DNA of 64,000 nt, from NCBI RefSeq assembly GCF_016313185.1, contig NZ_CP066218.1:3286001-3350000 (forward strand). Direction: 5' to 3'. The translations under genes and the position numbers were made by a program. This DNA is from Mycolicibacterium baixiangningiae (GTDB taxonomy: Bacteria; Actinomycetota; Actinomycetes; Mycobacteriales; Mycobacteriaceae). The notes under the pieces were generated by a model that worked only from the letters and a program-made list of their open reading frames with translations, was not told where the DNA came from and did not search any database. Shown one piece after another: positions 19,180-29,004 of the stretch; position 1 is the stretch's first letter, and each line of letters opens with the position of its first letter.

Positions 19180-20538
19180 TTACATGCTGGCGATGAGCCG
19201 CTTGACCCGCTCGTCGACCGACCGGAACGGGTCCTTGCACAACACGGTGCGCTGCGCCTGGTCGTTGAGCTTCAGATGCACCCAGTCGACCGTGAAGTCA
19301 CGGCCGGCTTCCTGCGCGGCGCTGATGAACTCCCCGCGCAATTTCGCCCGCGTGGTCTGCGGCGGCGTATCGACCGCGGCGTCGATCTCCTCGTCGGTGG
19401 TGATCCGGGCCGCCAAACCCTTGCGCTGCAACAGGTCGAACACTCCGCGGCCGCGCTTGATGTCGTGGTAGGCGAGGTCGAGCTGGCTGATCTTCGGGTC
19501 GGACAGCTCCATGTTGTAGCGGTCCTGGTAGCGCTGGAACAGCTTGCGCTTGATCACCCAGTCGATCTCGGTGTCGACCTTCGCGAAGTCCTGGCTCTCG
19601 ACCGCGTCGAGCTGGCGGCCCCACAGGTCCACGACCTGCTCGATCTGCGAGTTCGGCTCCCGGGTCTGCAGGTAGTCGACGGCCCGCGAGTAGTACTCCC
19701 GCTGAATGTCCAGGGCACTGGCCTGCCGCCCGCCGGCCAACCGCACGGGGCGCCGTCCGGTCAGATCGTGGCTGACCTCGCGGATCGCGCGGATGGGGTT
19801 GTCCAGCGAGAAGTCGCGGAACGGCACCCCGGCCTCGATCATCTCCAGCACCAGCGAGGCCGTGCCCACCTTCAGCATCGTGGTGGATTCGCACATGTTC
19901 GAGTCGCCGACGATGACGTGCAGCCGCCGGTACTTCTCGGCGTCGGCGTGCGGTTCGTCGCGCGTGTTGATGATCGGACGCGACCGGGTGGTCGCCGAGG
20001 AGACGCCCTCCCAGATGTGCTCGGCGCGCTGGCTCAGGCAGAACGTCGCGGCCTTCGGCGTCTGCAGCACCTTGCCCGCACCGCAGACCAGCTGTCGGGT
20101 GACCAGGAACGGCAGCAGCACATCCGAGATCCGGGAGAATTCACCGGCACGGACGATCAGGTAGTTCTCGTGGCACCCGTACGAGTTGCCCGCAGAGTCG
20201 GTGTTGTTCTTGAACAGGTAGATGTCGCCGCCGATGCCCTCGTCGGCGAGCCGCTGTTCGGCGTCGATGAGGAGGTCTTCGAGCACTCGCTCGCCGGCCC
20301 GGTCATGGGTGACCAACTGGATCAGGTTGTCGCATTCGGCGGTGGCGTACTCCGGGTGGGAACCGACGTCCAGATACAGCCGCGCGCCATTGCGCAGGAA
20401 GACGTTCGAACTGCGGCCCCACGACACCACCCGGCGGAACAGATATCGGGCGACCTCGTCCGGACTGAGCCGACGGTGGCCATGGAACGTGCAGGTCACG
20501 CCGAATTCGGTCTCGATCCCCATGATTCGTCGCTGCAC
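19180..20538 (-). CDS. pafA: Pup-protein ligase PafA
   Basis: 452 residues, the usual mycobacterial length. [16 protein letters not shown] contains the metal-binding Glu; the catalytic Asp is in [16 protein letters not shown]. PafA joins the C-terminal glutamate of Pup to substrate lysines, marking proteins for the mycobacterial proteasome. prcBA, pup and dop are not in the window, although they lie in the same region in M. tuberculosis. The gene upstream is instead the end of a choline-catabolism operon, and the downstream side carries the ESX-like array rather than pafB. Confidence 0.95.
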   Translation of the reverse strand: MQRRIMGIETEFGVTCTFHGHRRLSPDEVARYLFRRVVSWGRSSNVFLRNGARLYLDVGSHPEYATAECDNLIQLVTHDRAGERVLEDLLIDAEQRLADEGIGGDIYLFKNNTDSAGNSYGCHENYLIVRAGEFSRISDVLLPFLVTRQLVCGAGKVLQTPKAATFCLSQRAEHIWEGVSSATTRSRPIINTRDEPHADAEKYRRLHVIVGDSNMCESTTMLKVGTASLVLEMIEAGVPFRDFSLDNPIRAIREVSHDLTGRRPVRLAGGRQASALDIQREYYSRAVDYLQTREPNSQIEQVVDLWGRQLDAVESQDFAKVDTEIDWVIKRKLFQRYQDRYNMELSDPKISQLDLAYHDIKRGRGVFDLLQRKGLAARITTDEEIDAAVDTPPQTTRAKLRGEFISAAQEAGRDFTVDWVHLKLNDQAQRTVLCKDPFRSVDERVKRLIASM

Positions 20539-20625
20539 CTCATCGAGCTTACGGGTTCGTCCCCGTTATCGGCATGCAAGCCGCTTGATGACGCGCCGTC
20601 ACCGTGACATCGGACGAACGTTCTG

Positions 20626-21414
20626 TCACGTCGTGTCGGAGTCGATCCAACCCAGGCGGCGGCTGATGGCATCGGCGGCGGCGATGGTCTGTTTGGCGAC
20701 CTCGCTGAACTTCTCCGCGCCCAGCCGGTACGACGGCCCCGACACGCTGAGTGCGGCGACCACCTGGGAGTCGGCATCGCGCACCGGGGCCGCGACCGCG
20801 TTGAGGCCCACCTCGAGTTCCTCGGTGACGCTGGCCCATCCGCGTTCGCGCACCATCGCCAGCTCGGCGAGCAGTTCTGCCGCCGTCGCGATGGTGTTCG
20901 GGGTGAACGATGCCAACGGATCGGCGAGCCGGCTACGCACCTCAGCCGGATCCAGCCCGGCCAGCAGCACCTTGCCGCTCGACGTCGTGTGTGCGGGGCA
21001 GCTCTGTCCGACCCAGGTCCGCAGCGTGATCTCGCCGGGCCCGATGGACTCGACGACGTTGACGATGCGGTCCTCGTCGAGGATGGCGACGTTCGTGGTC
21101 TCCCCGAGATCGTCGGTCAGGCCGTCGCAGATGTCCTGGCTCAACCGGCCCAGGTCGAGGTGGCCGCTGCTGGCGCGTGCCAACCGGGCGATCGCGAACC
21201 CGAGCCGGTATTTACCCCGGCCCGACACCTGTTCGACGAAGCCGCGCGACTCCAGCACCGCGATCAACCGCGAGGCCGTCGATTTGTGCACATCGAGCGC
21301 TGCGGCGATCTCGGTGACGCCGGCCTGGCCTGCCTTGGCCAGAATCTCCAGAACGACGAGGGCGCGGTCGACGGACTGCACCGCCGCCGCCGGCCTGTCG
21401 TCATCCCTGGGCAT
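20626..21414 (-). CDS. IclR-family transcriptional regulator of the choline operon
   Basis: 262 residues from ATG 21414 (MPRDDDRPAAAVQSVDRAL). N-terminal winged HTH (GVTEIAAALDVHKSTASRLIAVLESRGFV) and the C-terminal IclR effector domain (TWVGQSCPAHTTSSGKVLLAGL; GWASVTEELEVGLNAVAAPVRD). It is the last gene of the operon that begins with dimethylglycine oxidase at 32563, 10 bp after the DUF294 gene. It is the natural candidate for binding the GTTGCG/CGCAAC site in front of that operon. The inducer is probably a pathway intermediate, but this is inference. Confidence 0.88.
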   Translation of the reverse strand: MPRDDDRPAAAVQSVDRALVVLEILAKAGQAGVTEIAAALDVHKSTASRLIAVLESRGFVEQVSGRGKYRLGFAIARLARASSGHLDLGRLSQDICDGLTDDLGETTNVAILDEDRIVNVVESIGPGEITLRTWVGQSCPAHTTSSGKVLLAGLDPAEVRSRLADPLASFTPNTIATAAELLAELAMVRERGWASVTEELEVGLNAVAAPVRDADSQVVAALSVSGPSYRLGAEKFSEVAKQTIAAADAISRRLGWIDSDTT

Positions 21415-21424
21415 CGGCGCAAGC

Positions 21425-23248
21425 CTAAACGGGCGGGATGCCTGATTGGCGCACCCGCCGCTGGACGGCCGCGATCTCCCGCAGGCCTTCGTTGAGCAGG
21501 CTTCGATTGAGCGGCGACAATTCCGACATCGTGATGACGTCACCCGGGGTGTGCCCCGCGTCGAGTTGCTCCACCTGGTGGGTCATGCGCAGGCGCTGCA
21601 GCATCAGGTAGACGTCGCTCAGTGTGGTGGCGTCCTGCGCGCTGATGGCCCGGGCCTGCGCGGCGGCCGCCAGGCGGGCCGGGGTGGTCGCGGTGGTCAG
21701 TCCGGCCGTCAGGCCGCCCCACCGCGCCAGGTTGACGATCGGCGTGACGGCGTGACTCTTCAGATCGAAGGTGCCGCCGCGGCGGGCCAGGACGTCACGC
21801 AACGACCGGGTCCGCACCCGTCCCGAGAGCGCATCGAGCAGTTGCAGCCGCAGCGCTTCGGGGTGGTCGCGCGGCCGGCGATACGCGGCAGCCGCGGTGT
21901 GCAGGGCCGTGTCGCCCCACACCACGCGGGCGTCGATCAGCAGGGAGGACATCATGAGTCCGCGATCGCGCAGCGGATGGTCGAGCCACCCTTGCGCCGC
22001 GGTACGCCACTGCGAGGCCGGCCGGGAGAACCCGGCTTTGGTGGCGATGGCGCCGTTGCGGTCCGACGGCAGCCCACAGCCGTCGAGGATGTCGTGGGTT
22101 CGCTGAGCGATGGCGCGCAGTTCGGCTGCGTCCGACGAGAGTTCGTCGCGCCACGACAGGGCGCTGTCCACGTCCGAGGACGGCATCGCTTCCCGCCGCG
22201 CCACGCTGCCCAGGGTCAGCCACGCGAAATCTTCTGAGCCGGCGCCCGATTCGACGACGGCAATCTCGAGCGCTCGGCGCACCAGGCTGTCGACGACCAC
22301 GGACAGCATCGCACTCGTCGCCGACGCTTTGGTGCCGTTGCGGAATTGTTCGCCGGCGATCCCCCGCACCCGATGCCCGACCCGCTGCAATTCACGGGCA
22401 TCGGCCGCGGATCCGATCGAGCGGCGCAGGATGAAACTCTGCCGCGTCGACGCAGCGAGCAGATGCGCGTCCTCGAGCACACCGATGACGTCGCCGCGGC
22501 CCGTCAGCACCGGCATGTGCCGCACACCGCTCTCGAGCATCTCCATCAACACCGTCTCGGAGGTCAGGTCCGCGGTCACGGTGCGGGCCGGCGCACTCAT
22601 CACCCGGCTGATCTCCACGTCGACCGGAATCCCCGCGGCCACGATCCGGGTCCGCAGATCCCGATCGGTGAAAATGCCCAATCCGCCGTCGGGCAGCCGG
22701 ATCAACGCATACGACACCTGACGGTGCGCCATCTGGATGACGGCTTCCCGCACCGTGGTGCGCGGATCGACGAGGAGCACCTCGCCGTCCACCAACTCTC
22801 CGACCGGCTGACCACCTGACGTGTCAGACGGCCGCGGCGCGGTGGTCGCATTCCACGCCGACGAGGCCAGGAACGCCAAGCCGGCGGGGCTGGCGAACTG
22901 TGACCGCACCAGCCCGCCGGGCAGCCGGATCAGCCTGCTGGGCAACGCTGTTCGGGCTTCGAACTGCATCCCGCCGCCGACGAGCATCGGCGTGTAGCCG
23001 AAGACCCCGCCTGGGCCGACGGTGTCGATCACCGCGCCGTCGGCGCTGGCATGCAGGGTGACCTGGCCGTCGAACACCATCCAGACGTCGTCAGGAATCC
23101 GGCCGGTGTAGTCGGCGACCACGGTGCCCGCCGCGAACTCCTCGACGCGCGTGCCCCGGACCATCCGGTCGAGTTCCTCGGAGGGCATCGACTGAAACGG
23201 CGTGTGTTCGGCGAGGAAAGCCCGGACATCCCCGTCAGCGGTACCCAT
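21425..23248 (-). CDS. cNMP-binding / CBS-pair / DUF294 nucleotidyltransferase-like protein
   Basis: 607 residues in four parts: a cyclic-nucleotide-binding-like domain (1-130, FDGQVTLHASADGAVIDTVGPGGVFGYTPML), two CBS motifs (about 155-275), a DUF294 nucleotidyltransferase-like domain with LTLGSVARREAMPSSDVDSAL, and a helical C-terminal DUF294_C domain. The GSxAR...DxDxA pattern is the catalytic pattern of GlnD/PII-uridylyltransferase-type enzymes, so it may modify a target in response to nucleotides. It lies between choline dehydrogenase and the IclR gene with very short gaps, so it is co-expressed with choline degradation. Its target is unknown. Confidence 0.85.
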   Translation of the reverse strand: MGTADGDVRAFLAEHTPFQSMPSEELDRMVRGTRVEEFAAGTVVADYTGRIPDDVWMVFDGQVTLHASADGAVIDTVGPGGVFGYTPMLVGGGMQFEARTALPSRLIRLPGGLVRSQFASPAGLAFLASSAWNATTAPRPSDTSGGQPVGELVDGEVLLVDPRTTVREAVIQMAHRQVSYALIRLPDGGLGIFTDRDLRTRIVAAGIPVDVEISRVMSAPARTVTADLTSETVLMEMLESGVRHMPVLTGRGDVIGVLEDAHLLAASTRQSFILRRSIGSAADARELQRVGHRVRGIAGEQFRNGTKASATSAMLSVVVDSLVRRALEIAVVESGAGSEDFAWLTLGSVARREAMPSSDVDSALSWRDELSSDAAELRAIAQRTHDILDGCGLPSDRNGAIATKAGFSRPASQWRTAAQGWLDHPLRDRGLMMSSLLIDARVVWGDTALHTAAAAYRRPRDHPEALRLQLLDALSGRVRTRSLRDVLARRGGTFDLKSHAVTPIVNLARWGGLTAGLTTATTPARLAAAAQARAISAQDATTLSDVYLMLQRLRMTHQVEQLDAGHTPGDVITMSELSPLNRSLLNEGLREIAAVQRRVRQSGIPPV

Positions 23249-23254
23249 GCGCGG

Positions 23255-24778
23255 TCACGTCTTTCGGATCAGGTCAGCACATTTCTCGGCCATCGTCATG
23301 ACCGTGATGTTCGGGTTGACCGCAGGCAGTTTGGGCATCGCGGACGCGTCGACCACCCGCAGCCGCGACACCCCCTTGACCCGTAGCTGCGGGTCGAGAA
23401 CCGCCATCGGGTCCGACGGCGCGCCCATCCGCGCGGTGGCCGCCGGGTGGTAGACGGTGTTGTGGCACTGGTGGATGTAGTCGAGCAGTTCGTCGTCGGT
23501 GGTGGCGTCGGGACCCGGTGCGAGTTCGCGGTGCACCCACTCGGCCAGCGGAGTCTGCTCGGCGATCGTGCGGGCCAACCTGACCCCGGCCAGCATGATC
23601 CGTTCGTCGTAGCCGTCGGGGTCGGTGAAGTAGCGGGGATCGACACGCGCGCGGTCCCTGAAGTCCCGGCTGCGCAGCCGGACCGTACCGCGGCTGCGGC
23701 CCTGGGTGACGTTGGGTGTCAGGCAGAATCCGTTGTCGGTGGTCGGGTAGCCGCGCCGGAGAGTGTTCATGTCGAACGGCACACTGCCGTAGTGCATCAT
23801 CAGGTCGGGCTGGCTGAGACCCTCGTCGATCGTGGTGAACAGCCCGATCTCCCACCACTGCGTCGAGGTGGTCACCATCGGGTGCGCGGCCTCCCAGAAC
23901 ACCAGACCCTCGACGTGGTCGTCGAGGTTCGCGCCCACCCCGGGCGAATCCACCCGCACCGGTATCCCGATCTCCCGCAAGTGGGCCGTTGGCCCGATCC
24001 CCGAGAGCATCAACAACTTCGGAGTGTCGATGGCGCCCGCACACAGGATGACTTCCCGCCGCGCCGTGACGGTGTCGTAGCCGGTCAGATCGGAGCGCTG
24101 GTAACGCACCCCGGTGGCGGCATTTGAGTCGTCGAAGAGGATCTCGGCGATCCAGCAGTCGGTGCGGACCTCGAGGTTGCGCCGGCTGTCGAGGATGGGA
24201 TGCAGGAATGCGTGCGACGTGGAGTTGCGGGTGCCGTCGTCGTCGGCGTTGATCTGGAACCAGCCGGCGCCGTTGCGGACCGTCTCACCCCGGTTGAAGG
24301 CCACCGTGGGCAGCCCCACGAGCGCGGCCGCCTCCAGCACCGCCGCCCCGCACGGATCGTCGGGCGGCACGTCGCGCAACCCCACGGTCTTGGTCAATCT
24401 CTCGGTCAGCGGCAGGATCTCGGCGGCGCCCCAGCCGTGGGCGCCCATCGTCACCCACTCGTCGAGCGCCTCGGCCGGCGGCCAGAACGCGATGCACGAG
24501 TTGTGCGACGAGCAACCGCCGAGGACCCGCGCTCGGGCGTGCCGCATGAACGAGTTGCCCCGCTCCTGCGGTTCGATCGGATAGTCCCAGTCGTAGCCCG
24601 AATCGAGCAGGTGCATCCAGTCGGCGAGCACCAGGATCTTGTCGTCCCCGACGTCGGACGGTCCGGCCTCGACGAGGCAGACGGTGACGTCGGGATCCTC
24701 CGACAGCCGGGCGGCGAGCACACATCCCGCCGTGCCGCCGCCGGCGATGACGTAGTCGTAGGTGCCGGTTTCAGCCAT
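23255..24778 (-). CDS. betA: GMC-family oxidoreductase, probable choline dehydrogenase
   Basis: 507 residues. N-terminal FAD-binding motif YDYVIAGGGTAGCVLAARLSE followed by the family Glu (VEAGPSD). The GMC signature is in RARVLGGCSSHNSCIAFW and CAGAIDTPKLLMLSGIGP. The C-terminal active-site region reads HQCHNTVYHPAATARMG and PAVNPNITVMTMAEKCADLI. It would oxidise choline to betaine aldehyde, the substrate of the BetB-type enzyme encoded two genes upstream. Choline specificity is inferred from the operon; other GMC alcohol oxidases look similar. It overlaps the permease gene by 8 bp. Confidence 0.85.
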   Translation of the reverse strand: MAETGTYDYVIAGGGTAGCVLAARLSEDPDVTVCLVEAGPSDVGDDKILVLADWMHLLDSGYDWDYPIEPQERGNSFMRHARARVLGGCSSHNSCIAFWPPAEALDEWVTMGAHGWGAAEILPLTERLTKTVGLRDVPPDDPCGAAVLEAAALVGLPTVAFNRGETVRNGAGWFQINADDDGTRNSTSHAFLHPILDSRRNLEVRTDCWIAEILFDDSNAATGVRYQRSDLTGYDTVTARREVILCAGAIDTPKLLMLSGIGPTAHLREIGIPVRVDSPGVGANLDDHVEGLVFWEAAHPMVTTSTQWWEIGLFTTIDEGLSQPDLMMHYGSVPFDMNTLRRGYPTTDNGFCLTPNVTQGRSRGTVRLRSRDFRDRARVDPRYFTDPDGYDERIMLAGVRLARTIAEQTPLAEWVHRELAPGPDATTDDELLDYIHQCHNTVYHPAATARMGAPSDPMAVLDPQLRVKGVSRLRVVDASAMPKLPAVNPNITVMTMAEKCADLIRKT

Positions 24779-26333
24779 CGAGGGCGGCGTCTTTCGTTGT
24801 CGCGGCGTGCGATTCGAGACATCCGATGTGATGGCGGCCCTTTACCGCGTACCAGAGCAACCCGGCGCCGAGGATGACGCCGATGTAGATGAAGGCGCCC
24901 CACTCGTAGTACCAACCTTCGCCGTACACGGCGGCCCGCGGCCACGCCAGGTTGAGCGCCATCCCGACGCCCCACACGACGGCGAAGATGTTCACCGGCA
25001 GACCCCAGCGGCCCATCGTGAAGTAACCGCCCTCTTTGAGGTCCTTGGGCGGCCACTGGCCCTGCAGGCGCTTCTTCAGCAGCGGTCCGGTCACCATCAG
25101 GTAGGCCAGGTAGATCATGATGATCGCGATCGACGTCAGCACGGTGAAGATCTTCGGCTGACCGATGTTGATGACGAGGATGATGACAGCGATGACGCCG
25201 ATGGTCACCGCGGGCACGATCGGCGTCTGAGTCTTCGGGTTGACCGTGGCCAGCCGCTCCCCGAACGGCAGCGCATTGTCGCGGGCCATCGCGAAGGTGA
25301 GCCGGATCGCGGCGGTGTGCACTGCGAGCGTGCACACGGTGACCGCGATGACGATGCAGATCAAGAAGACCGTGCCGAGCGGCCCGGACAGCACCGATTG
25401 GAGGATGTACTGCAGGCCGCCAGTGCTCTCGCCGAGCGCGGGATCGTTCAGATCCGGTGCCGCCATCACGCCGAGGACCAGGATGCCGCCGCCGATCACG
25501 AACGACGCCAGGATGGCGCGGGCGATGGCTTTGGGTGCGGTGCGCCGCGGTTCGACGGTCTCCTCGCCCAGCGAGCTGGCGGTGTCGAAGCCGTACATCA
25601 CGTATCCGGATGCCAGCGACGCGATCAGGAACGCCCCGAGGAATCCCATACTTTCGCCGGTGCCGTATCCATTGGTGGAGAAGAAGATATCGGGGCCGTG
25701 CTCGATATTCGCCGCGAACAACACGACGATCAGCACCGCGGCGATCAGTTCGATGAACACCCCCGCGCTGTTGATCCTCGACATCAGCTTGACACCCAGC
25801 GCGTTGATCAGCGTGGTGAACGCGATCAGCACGGTGCCGAGCAGCACGGCGTTCGCGGCGTAGTCGTACTCGCCGGTGCCGTCGCCGATGATCTGGAATC
25901 CGCTCCACAGCCGGGGCAGGTTCAACTGGTAAGCCAGCGCCACCGCGGAGATCGTCACGATGGACGCGGTGAGCATGAGCCAACCCGACATCCACCCGAC
26001 CAGCCGGCTGGCGAGTTTCTTGCTCCAGTTGTAGACCGAGCCCGCCACGGGGTATTTCGCCGCGAGTTCCATGAAGCACAGAGCGACGGCCATCTGCCCG
26101 ACGAACACGATCGGCCAGGACCACAGGTAAGCCGGTCCGGCGGTGCCGAATCCGAAGTAGAACAGCTGGAAGGTGCCGGTGAGGATCGAGATGTAGCTGA
26201 CGCCCGCGGCGAAACTCGCGAACTTGCCGATGCTGCGGTCGAGCGATTCCCGGTAGCCGAAGTCCTCCATGCCACTGTCGGCCGACACATGCCCCGTCGC
26301 TCCGCTCGCCCCGGAAGGCTCTTTGATGACCAC
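24771..26333 (-). CDS. APC-family amino-acid/choline permease
   Basis: 520 residues from GTG 26333, chosen because AAAGGA lies 7 nt upstream. The open frame extends further but would overlap betB. About 12 hydrophobic segments; typical APC features include the first-helix region GKFASFAAGVSYISILTGTFQLF and GYVMYGFDTASSLGEETVEPRRTAPKAI. By position between betB and the GMC dehydrogenase it probably imports choline or betaine. The more usual BCCT or ABC choline carriers are absent, so the substrate is inferred from context only. Confidence 0.85.
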   Translation of the reverse strand: MVIKEPSGASGATGHVSADSGMEDFGYRESLDRSIGKFASFAAGVSYISILTGTFQLFYFGFGTAGPAYLWSWPIVFVGQMAVALCFMELAAKYPVAGSVYNWSKKLASRLVGWMSGWLMLTASIVTISAVALAYQLNLPRLWSGFQIIGDGTGEYDYAANAVLLGTVLIAFTTLINALGVKLMSRINSAGVFIELIAAVLIVVLFAANIEHGPDIFFSTNGYGTGESMGFLGAFLIASLASGYVMYGFDTASSLGEETVEPRRTAPKAIARAILASFVIGGGILVLGVMAAPDLNDPALGESTGGLQYILQSVLSGPLGTVFLICIVIAVTVCTLAVHTAAIRLTFAMARDNALPFGERLATVNPKTQTPIVPAVTIGVIAVIILVINIGQPKIFTVLTSIAIIMIYLAYLMVTGPLLKKRLQGQWPPKDLKEGGYFTMGRWGLPVNIFAVVWGVGMALNLAWPRAAVYGEGWYYEWGAFIYIGVILGAGLLWYAVKGRHHIGCLESHAATTKDAALDG

Positions 26334-26352
26334 GATGGTGTCCTTTCTGCGG

Positions 26353-27843
26353 TCAGCCCTTGAACCAACCGGCCTTTTGCGGCGCGACGTTGTGCCAGAT
26401 GTGTTTGGTCTCTTGGTATTCCGCGAGCCCGGTGGGTCCGAGTTCGCGACCGTTGCCTGACTTGCCGAACCCGCCCCACTCCGCGGCGGCGGTGTAGTAG
26501 CCGAAGTCGTTGAGCCACACCGTGCCGTGCCGCAAGGCCCGCACCACACGTTCGCCCCGCCCGGCGTCGGATGTCCGCACCCCGGCCGCGAGACCATACT
26601 GCGTGTCGTTGCCGAGGCGGATGGCCTCGGACTCGTCGGTGAACCGCTCCACCGTCAGGATCGGACCGAACGTCTCTTCGGTGACGATCCGCATCGACCG
26701 GTCGCACCGGTCGAAGATCGTGGGCAGGTAGTAACTGCCCTTCGCCAGCACGGGGTCACTCGGCCGGGCGCCACCGCACACCAGCGTGGCGCCCTCCGAG
26801 ATGCCGAGCGCGACATAGGATTCCACTTTGCCGCGATGCTGCTCGGACACCAGCGGGCCGGTCTCGCTGGCGGGGTCCATCCCGTCGCCGACCCGGATCT
26901 TGGCCGCCCGCGCGGCGAGATCGGCGACGAAGTCGTCGGCGATCGACTCCTCGATGATGAGCCGGGTACCGGCCGAGCACACCTGCCCCGAGTGCAGAAA
27001 CACCCCGGTCAGCACGTGGTCGACGGCGCTGTCCCAGCCTGCTGCCGTCCCGATGTCGGCGAAGACGAGGTGCGGGTTCTTGCCGCCGAGTTCCAGCGCC
27101 ACCTTCGTGACGTGTTTGGCCGCGACCTGCGCGATCGTGCGACCCGTGGCCACTCCCCCCGTGAACGAGATGAAGTCGACCTCGGCGGTGTCGGTGAGCG
27201 CGTTGCCGAGGGTGGCGCCGCTGCCCTGGACGAGGTTGACCACGCCGGCCGGCACCCCCGCCTCCTCGAGGAGACGGGTGAACGCGATGGTGCTCAGCGG
27301 CGTGACCTCACTGGGCTTCACGACCATCGTGCAGCCCGCCGCCAGGGCGGGGGCGACCTTCCACGACATCTGCAGCAGCGGATAGTTCCACGGCGCGATG
27401 AGCACACACACGCCGACGGGTTCGCGCACCACGCGGCTGATGATCGACGGATCACCGACGTCGACGAGGCGGTCGGCCTGCACGGCGATCAAGCGCGCGT
27501 AGTAGCGGAACACCGATGTGATGTCGTCCATGTCGATGCGGCTCTCCGCCAGCGTCTTCCCGGTGTCGCGGGTCTCCAGCAGCGACAGCTCCTCCCTGTC
27601 GCGGACGAGCAGATCCGCCACCCGGTCGAGCAGGGCGGCGCGTTCGGCTACCGGCGTGGCCGCCCAGCTGCCGTCGTCGAAGACCCGTCGCGCGGCGGTG
27701 ACGGCATCGCGGGCGTCGTGCGGGGTCGCCTCGTCGACGCGCGCCGCCAGGCTGCCGTCCGCCGGGTTGATGATGTCGCGGGTCGCACCGTCACCGGCAT
27801 GACGCCATGAACCTCCGATGTAGAGGTCCGGTTCACCGTTCAT
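26353..27843 (-). CDS. betB: Betaine-aldehyde dehydrogenase-like aldehyde dehydrogenase
   Basis: 496 residues, full length for the ALDH superfamily. Visible motifs: VLIAPWNYPLLQMSWKVAPALAAGCTMVVKPSE for NAD binding, FTGGVATGR, the general-base Glu in VALELGGKNP, the nucleophile Cys in SGQVCSAGTR, and EETFGPIL. It would oxidise betaine aldehyde to glycine betaine with NAD(P). It is preceded by the Rieske gene (3-bp gap) and followed by the permease. Confidence 0.88.
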   Translation of the reverse strand: MNGEPDLYIGGSWRHAGDGATRDIINPADGSLAARVDEATPHDARDAVTAARRVFDDGSWAATPVAERAALLDRVADLLVRDREELSLLETRDTGKTLAESRIDMDDITSVFRYYARLIAVQADRLVDVGDPSIISRVVREPVGVCVLIAPWNYPLLQMSWKVAPALAAGCTMVVKPSEVTPLSTIAFTRLLEEAGVPAGVVNLVQGSGATLGNALTDTAEVDFISFTGGVATGRTIAQVAAKHVTKVALELGGKNPHLVFADIGTAAGWDSAVDHVLTGVFLHSGQVCSAGTRLIIEESIADDFVADLAARAAKIRVGDGMDPASETGPLVSEQHRGKVESYVALGISEGATLVCGGARPSDPVLAKGSYYLPTIFDRCDRSMRIVTEETFGPILTVERFTDESEAIRLGNDTQYGLAAGVRTSDAGRGERVVRALRHGTVWLNDFGYYTAAAEWGGFGKSGNGRELGPTGLAEYQETKHIWHNVAPQKAGWFKG

Positions 27844-27846
27844 GGG

Positions 27847-29004
27847 TCAACCCCTTGCGCAGCCGTCCGACGTGCCGAGACGGGACACTACCCACTGATG
27901 GAACTCCGCGAGGTGATGTTCGGCGGGTACGAGCACACCGCCGTGTCGGTAGGCCCGCGACGACATGGCCGGCTGGGTGCGTTCGCAGGCCTCGAAATCC
28001 TGCTGATTGACGCGGTGGAACAGCTCGACCGACCGGCTCACGTCGTGTCCGGCGGCCACGATGTCCGGTGCGTAGAGCCAGTCGCATTCGACGACGGTGC
28101 GGTCGGGTGCCATCGGATACATCCGGTGGAAGATGATGTGGTCGGGTACCAGGTTGACGAACACCGTCGGGCGCACGGTGATCGCGAAGTAGCGCCGGTC
28201 CTGGTTGTCGGACAGACCGGGCAGCGTGCCGAACCCCGCGGAGCCGTCGACCGTGAATCCGGTGACCTCGGAACCGAACTCGGCACCGTGACCGATGTAG
28301 GACTGGGCCGCCATACCCCGGGCGAACTCCGGCAGCACGTCGACGAGTTCGGGATGGATCGCCGCACAGTGGTAGCACTCCATGAAGTTCTCGACGATGA
28401 GCTTCCAGTTGGCGGCGACGTCGTAGACGATGCGGTGACCGAGATGAAGATCGTCGACGCCGTAGCGGGCGATGGCGTCCGCGTCACCGAGGCGCAGCGT
28501 CACCTCACCGACGACGGTGTCCTCGAAGGACGGCGGCGTATCGGCCAGACACACCCAGGCGTAGCCGAGCCATTCCCGGAGCGCGACGGGCACCAGCCCG
28601 TACCGATAGCGGTCGATGGCCGCGCCGGTGTCGTCGGTGAGCGCCGAGATGTTCGGTGCGGCGACGAGTTTGCCGTCCAGCGCGTAGGTCCATGCGTGGT
28701 AGGGACAGCGCAGTGTCCGCCGCACCTGGCCCTCGGATTCGGTGCACAGCTGTGCGCCCCGGTGCCGACAGACGTTGAGGAACCCCCGCAGCAGTCCGTC
28801 CCGGCCGCGCACCACCAGCACGCTCTCCCGGCCGATCTGGACCTTCTTGAACTGCCCCGACGCCGCCAGGTCGCCCACCCGGGCCGCGCAGATCCAGGAA
28901 TCCTCGAAGATGTGGGTCTGCTCGGCGGTGAATATCCCCTCACTGGTGTAGAACTCGCCGCCCAGGGTGGCCAGCAGGGTCGCGGACTCATCGGTGGCGG
29001 TCAT
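27847..29004 (-). CDS. gbcA: Rieske non-heme iron oxygenase, probable glycine betaine monooxygenase
   Basis: 385 residues from ATG 29004. The Rieske [2Fe-2S] ligands are CRHRGAQLC and CPYHAW (CxH...CxxH). The mononuclear iron site is [16 protein letters not shown] (Asn/His/His), with an Asp expected downstream. By operon position it fits GbcA, which demethylates glycine betaine to dimethylglycine plus formaldehyde. A reductase partner (GbcB) is not encoded in the operon and must come from elsewhere. A carnitine or choline monooxygenase is the alternative. The start overlaps the sarcosine oxidase stop (ATGA). Confidence 0.85.
   Translation of the reverse strand: MTATDESATLLATLGGEFYTSEGIFTAEQTHIFEDSWICAARVGDLAASGQFKKVQIGRESVLVVRGRDGLLRGFLNVCRHRGAQLCTESEGQVRRTLRCPYHAWTYALDGKLVAAPNISALTDDTGAAIDRYRYGLVPVALREWLGYAWVCLADTPPSFEDTVVGEVTLRLGDADAIARYGVDDLHLGHRIVYDVAANWKLIVENFMECYHCAAIHPELVDVLPEFARGMAAQSYIGHGAEFGSEVTGFTVDGSAGFGTLPGLSDNQDRRYFAITVRPTVFVNLVPDHIIFHRMYPMAPDRTVVECDWLYAPDIVAAGHDVSRSVELFHRVNQQDFEACERTQPAMSSRAYRHGGVLVPAEHHLAEFHQWVVSRLGTSDGCARG

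Noticed and set aside
19276..20607. 443-codon plus-strand ORF antisense to pafA
   Set aside because: PafA on the other strand is complete and conserved; the antisense product has no recognisable domain and shadow-like composition.
24451..26363. Long ORFs on both strands overlapping the permease gene
   Set aside because: The permease frame gives a coherent 12-helix protein; the others are Arg/His-rich shadows.
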